Origin: Halobacteriales archaeon QH_10_65_19
Lineage (GTDB): Archaea > Halobacteriota > Halobacteria > Halobacteriales > Haloarculaceae
Length of the DNA stretch: 7,062 bases
Reading direction: 5' to 3'
Assembly: GCA_003022085.1 (NCBI GenBank)
Contig: PXQK01000040.1
Location: forward strand, 1 to 7,062
Made by a program: the position numbers and the translations under genes. Below the pieces are notes generated by a model that was not told the DNA's origin, made no database searches, and was given only the letters and a program-made list of their open reading frames with translations. This document shows, piece after piece, positions 5,064 through 7,062 of this stretch (position 1 is the stretch's first letter; each line of letters begins with the position of its first letter).

Positions 5064-6512
5064 TCAGAGATCCAAGACAGTGTCGAAGTCGTGCGGGAGG
5101 TGACCGTCAGCCTCGGTCGCGCGGTCGAGGTACGCCCGGAGATCGTCCCTGAACCGGGGGTCGGCGCAGCTTTCGATGGTCGCCGCCGCCCGCTCGACTG
5201 GCGCGAGGCCGCGCAGGTCGGCCACGCCGTGTTCTGTGACGAACACGTCCGTCTCGTGTTCCGTGTGGTCCACGTGCCGGACGAACGGCAGGATCCGCGA
5301 GATAGCTCCGTCTTTTGCCGTCGCGGGGAGCGCGACGATCGACAGGAGCGCGTTCCGGGCGAAGTCGTTGCTGCCCCCGATGCCGTTGACGACGTGCGTG
5401 CCGCCGATGTGCGTCGAGTTGACGTGGCCGTAGATATCGACGTCGACGGCGCTGTTGATCGCGACGACGCCGAACCGCCGGACGAGTTCCGCGTTGTTCG
5501 AGATCGTCGCCGGCCGCAGCACCGTCTGCTCTGCGTAGCCCTCGATCCCGTCGAACAGGCGCGCCTGGCCGTCGGTCGAGAGGGCCAGCGACGTCGCGCT
5601 GGCCACGTCCAGCAGGCCGTCGTCCAGCAGGTCGAGCGTCCCGTCCTGGATCACCTCCCCGAAGTAGCAGACCTCCCGGTCCCCGAACGCAACGTCGCGC
5701 AGTGCACCGACGACGGCGTTGCCGAGGCTGCCAACGCCGAACTGGACACAGACCCGCTCGCAGAGCGCCGGGTTCGTCGCCACCTCGTCAGTCAGGAACG
5801 CCGCCAGGTGCGAGCCGACCGCCTCGTCCGCCGCCGTCGGGTCGCGGAACTCGTAGGGGTCGTCGGGCCGGTCCGATTCGACGACCGCGACGAGCGCCCC
5901 GGGATCGAACCCGAGGCGTTCGGTTGCCGCGCGATCCCCCGGGCCGGAGAGCGTGAGCGGGCCGCGATCCGGCGGCGGCGGGCGGTGGTAGACGTCGTGC
6001 ATCCGCCAGAGGTCCAGAGGCTGTGCGTGGTTAACCTCGACGATCAGTTCGTCGGCTGCGGCCACGTAGGAGGGTGTCAGACCGACCGATGTCGACGGGA
6101 TCAGCCAGTCGGGGCCGACCGCCACGGCCTCGATAACGGCGACGTCGACCGAGACAAGCTGGTCGAGTTCGACCTCGTCGCCGAACCGCGAGATGTGCCT
6201 GTCGTGGAAGGCGACGCTTCGGTCGTTAATCGCCTCACGGATTGCCGGCTTCGCCTGGAACGGGTAGCGCCGCTCGACTGCGTCGGCTGCCACGAGCGCC
6301 TCGTCGATCTCCCCGCCCACGCCGCCGCCGCTGACGACGGTCAGCGACGGTTCCCGCTCCGATTCTGCCAGTGCCAGCGGGACAGCTTTCGGGTAGCCGA
6401 CGCCGCCGAACCCGCTCACGGCGACCGTCGCGTCCAGCGGGATCGCCGCCGCAGCCTCGGCCGCCGACCGCTGTGGCAGGTCGCCCGCAAACCGCGCCTC
6501 TGGGCCGGCCAT
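5064..6512 (-). CDS. Acetyl-CoA hydrolase/CoA-transferase family protein (class I CoA-transferase)
   Basis: The 482-residue protein belongs to the acetyl-CoA hydrolase/transferase family, which includes succinyl-CoA:acetate, 4-hydroxybutyrate and itaconate CoA-transferases. Visible signatures are: VAVSGFGGVGYPKAVPLAL near 30-48; GVGSLGNAV (259-267); FGEVIQDG (284-291), whose Glu286 is the likely catalytic glutamate forming the CoA thioester; GIGGSNDFARNA (377-388); and HVDHTEHETDVFVTEHG (413-429) followed by VADLRGL. Both halves of the family fold are present, so it looks intact and cytoplasmic. Hydrolase and transferase activities cannot be told apart from sequence, nor can the acid substrate. 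The MaoC-type hydratase gene lies upstream on the same strand, which suggests activation of a dicarboxylic acid followed by hydration of its CoA ester. The start at 6512 is supported by a GAGGG motif 9 nt upstream. Five bases of GGATC/GATCC symmetry (5061-5073) overlap the stop codon. Confidence 0.88.
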   Translation of the reverse strand: MAGPEARFAGDLPQRSAAEAAAAIPLDATVAVSGFGGVGYPKAVPLALAESEREPSLTVVSGGGVGGEIDEALVAADAVERRYPFQAKPAIREAINDRSVAFHDRHISRFGDEVELDQLVSVDVAVIEAVAVGPDWLIPSTSVGLTPSYVAAADELIVEVNHAQPLDLWRMHDVYHRPPPPDRGPLTLSGPGDRAATERLGFDPGALVAVVESDRPDDPYEFRDPTAADEAVGSHLAAFLTDEVATNPALCERVCVQFGVGSLGNAVVGALRDVAFGDREVCYFGEVIQDGTLDLLDDGLLDVASATSLALSTDGQARLFDGIEGYAEQTVLRPATISNNAELVRRFGVVAINSAVDVDIYGHVNSTHIGGTHVVNGIGGSNDFARNALLSIVALPATAKDGAISRILPFVRHVDHTEHETDVFVTEHGVADLRGLAPVERAAATIESCADPRFRDDLRAYLDRATEADGHLPHDFDTVLDL

Positions 6513-6521
6513 GCTATCGAT

Positions 6522-6526
6522 CCCTC
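6522..6526 (-). promoter_or_regulatory. Shine-Dalgarno-like site for the CoA-transferase gene
   Basis: On the reverse strand GAGGG precedes the ATG at 6512 by 9 nt, a workable distance. It fixes the start and implies that this gene, unlike moeA, has a 5' leader, in agreement with the promoter predicted near 6592. Confidence 0.5.
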
Positions 6527-6555
6527 GCGCTACCGGCGGCCGTCCTCAACACCGT

Positions 6556-6572
6556 TTGTCTCATGGAGACAA
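6556..6572. promoter_or_regulatory. 17-bp inverted repeat at the predicted transcription start of the CoA-transferase gene, operator candidate
   Basis: TTGTCTCATGGAGACAA consists of perfect 7-bp arms (6556-6562 and 6566-6572) around ATG. It begins 16 nt downstream of the reverse-strand TATA-like element at 6588-6596 and covers the predicted start of transcription near 6566. Symmetry, arm length and position are those of a dimeric repressor's operator. No candidate regulator is encoded next to it; the Bat-like gene is more than 6 kb away. Confidence 0.45.
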
Positions 6573-6587
6573 CGATGACGCTGCCGG

Positions 6588-6596
6588 ATTATGTAA
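6588..6596 (-). promoter_or_regulatory. TATA-like box upstream of the CoA-transferase gene
   Basis: On the reverse strand the sequence is GGAAAGTTACATAATCC, with a purine-rich BRE-like GGAAAG followed by TTACATAAT. Transcription should start near 6566, giving a leader of about 54 nt. The element sits in the 120-bp gap between the MaoC-type gene and the CoA-transferase gene, so the latter can be expressed on its own. Confidence 0.4.
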
Positions 6597-6632
6597 CTTT
6601 CCACGGCCCCTCGCTGGGTCACCGGCTCGCCG

Positions 6633-7062
6633 TCACAGATCCTCGTCAGTCGTACCCACGCCCTCGGGCCATCCGGTGGGGCGTTCGACGCTGGGCTCGG
6701 CGTGCTCGCGTTTGAGCACCATCGGCGTCCGGGTCAACGAGAGCACAAGGTCGTCGTGCTGGTTGTAAGCGCGGAGGTCCGTCTCGACGATGCCGACGTG
6801 CTCGCGCGAGTCACTCTCCCGCTTCGAGACCACCTCCGATTCCGCAAAGATCGTGTCGCCGTGGGACACGGGCGCGTGGTGGCGGACGTCGTCGTACCCC
6901 AGGTTCGCCGTGGCGTTCTGCGAGACGTCGATGACGCTCATCCCGACCGCCAGTGCAATGATGAACAGACCATCGACCAGGCGCTCCCCGAACTCCGTCT
7001 TGGCCGCGTACGGTTCGTTGAAGTGCATTGGGTTGAGGTTCAGCGTCACGTTCGTTAACCAG
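6633..7062 (-). CDS. MaoC-type hot-dog fold acyl-CoA hydratase, N-terminus beyond window
   Basis: The reverse strand is open from the right edge to TGA at 6633-6635; 142 residues are visible, beginning WLTNVTLNLNPMHFNEPYA. A GTG at 7049 could be taken as a start, but the reading frame continues upstream in family-like sequence, so the gene most likely begins outside the window with perhaps 25-35 more residues. The NPMHFN..YA.KTEFGERLVDGLF segment matches the hydratase/dehydratase motif with its conserved His, followed by NLGYDDVRHHAPVSHGDTIFAESEV and RAYNQHDDLVLSLTRT, typical of MaoC-like enzymes related to mesaconyl-CoA hydratases. The position usually held by the catalytic Asp of R-hydratases (GDxNPxH) is Asn here. 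The CoA-transferase gene 120 bp downstream on the same strand would supply the CoA ester. Substrate is inferred from context only. Confidence 0.82.
   Translation of the reverse strand, partial: WLTNVTLNLNPMHFNEPYAAKTEFGERLVDGLFIIALAVGMSVIDVSQNATANLGYDDVRHHAPVSHGDTIFAESEVVSKRESDSREHVGIVETDLRAYNQHDDLVLSLTRTPMVLKREHAEPSVERPTGWPEGVGTTDEDL

Noticed and set aside
5061..5073. GGATC-AGA-GATCC symmetry at the CoA-transferase stop codon as a terminator
   Set aside because: The stem is only 5 bp with no U-rich tail, and GATC-rich stretches are common in haloarchaeal DNA.
5091..6578. 495-codon forward frame opposite the CoA-transferase gene
   Set aside because: It is a full-length antisense shadow of Arg/Val/Asp-rich composition without motifs, while the reverse strand carries all CoA-transferase signatures.
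6563..6715. Possible forward mini-gene starting at the ATG in the 6556-6572 palindrome
   Set aside because: It overlaps the 3' end of the MaoC gene in antisense, becomes Arg/Trp-rich, and has no ribosome-binding site of its own.

Overview
The window is haloarchaeal (order Halobacteriales) by its own content. It is GC-rich, the encoded proteins are strongly acidic (D/E rich), transcripts look leaderless, and position 1 cuts a protein with the N-terminal domain of the Bat/HTH-10 regulators, a family typical of haloarchaea. I cannot name the species. Six sizeable genes are visible, two of them cut by the window edges, plus one 46-residue zinc-ribbon gene.

Left part (1-2419). A Bat/HTH-10 type regulator gene reads leftward off the window from 339. 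It is divergent, across a 224-bp AT-spotted control region, from a rightward two-gene operon: moeA (molybdenum insertion into molybdopterin) and a MocA-like nucleotidyltransferase, which overlap by the ATGA junction. Together these would build the nucleotide form of the molybdenum cofactor, most likely the cytosine dinucleotide form used by CO-dehydrogenase/xanthine-dehydrogenase-type hydroxylases.

Middle (2420-4999). Convergent with that operon lies a leftward pair, a CoxD-like MoxR AAA+ ATPase and a CoxE-like VWA protein, separated by 2 nt. This pair is known from CO-dehydrogenase-type clusters, where it helps mature the active site. A small CPxC/CPxC zinc-ribbon protein follows on the same strand. 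The moeA-mocA and coxD-coxE sets together look like an accessory and maturation kit for a molybdenum hydroxylase whose structural subunits (L, M, S) are not in the window.

Right part (5000-7062). On the same leftward strand lie an acetyl-CoA hydrolase/CoA-transferase family enzyme and, upstream of it, a MaoC-type hot-dog hydratase cut by the right edge. This pairing resembles CoA-activation plus hydration of a C4/C5 dicarboxylate (mesaconate or itaconate type). That reading is an inference, and the substrate is not shown by the sequence. A clean 17-bp inverted repeat sits where transcription of the CoA-transferase gene should start.

I see no tRNA, rRNA, CRISPR array, insertion sequence or phage gene. 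I did not find a clearly new multi-gene system. The most useful leads are the orphan molybdo-hydroxylase maturation kit with its divergent regulator, the uncatalogued small zinc-ribbon gene, and the operator-like palindrome.
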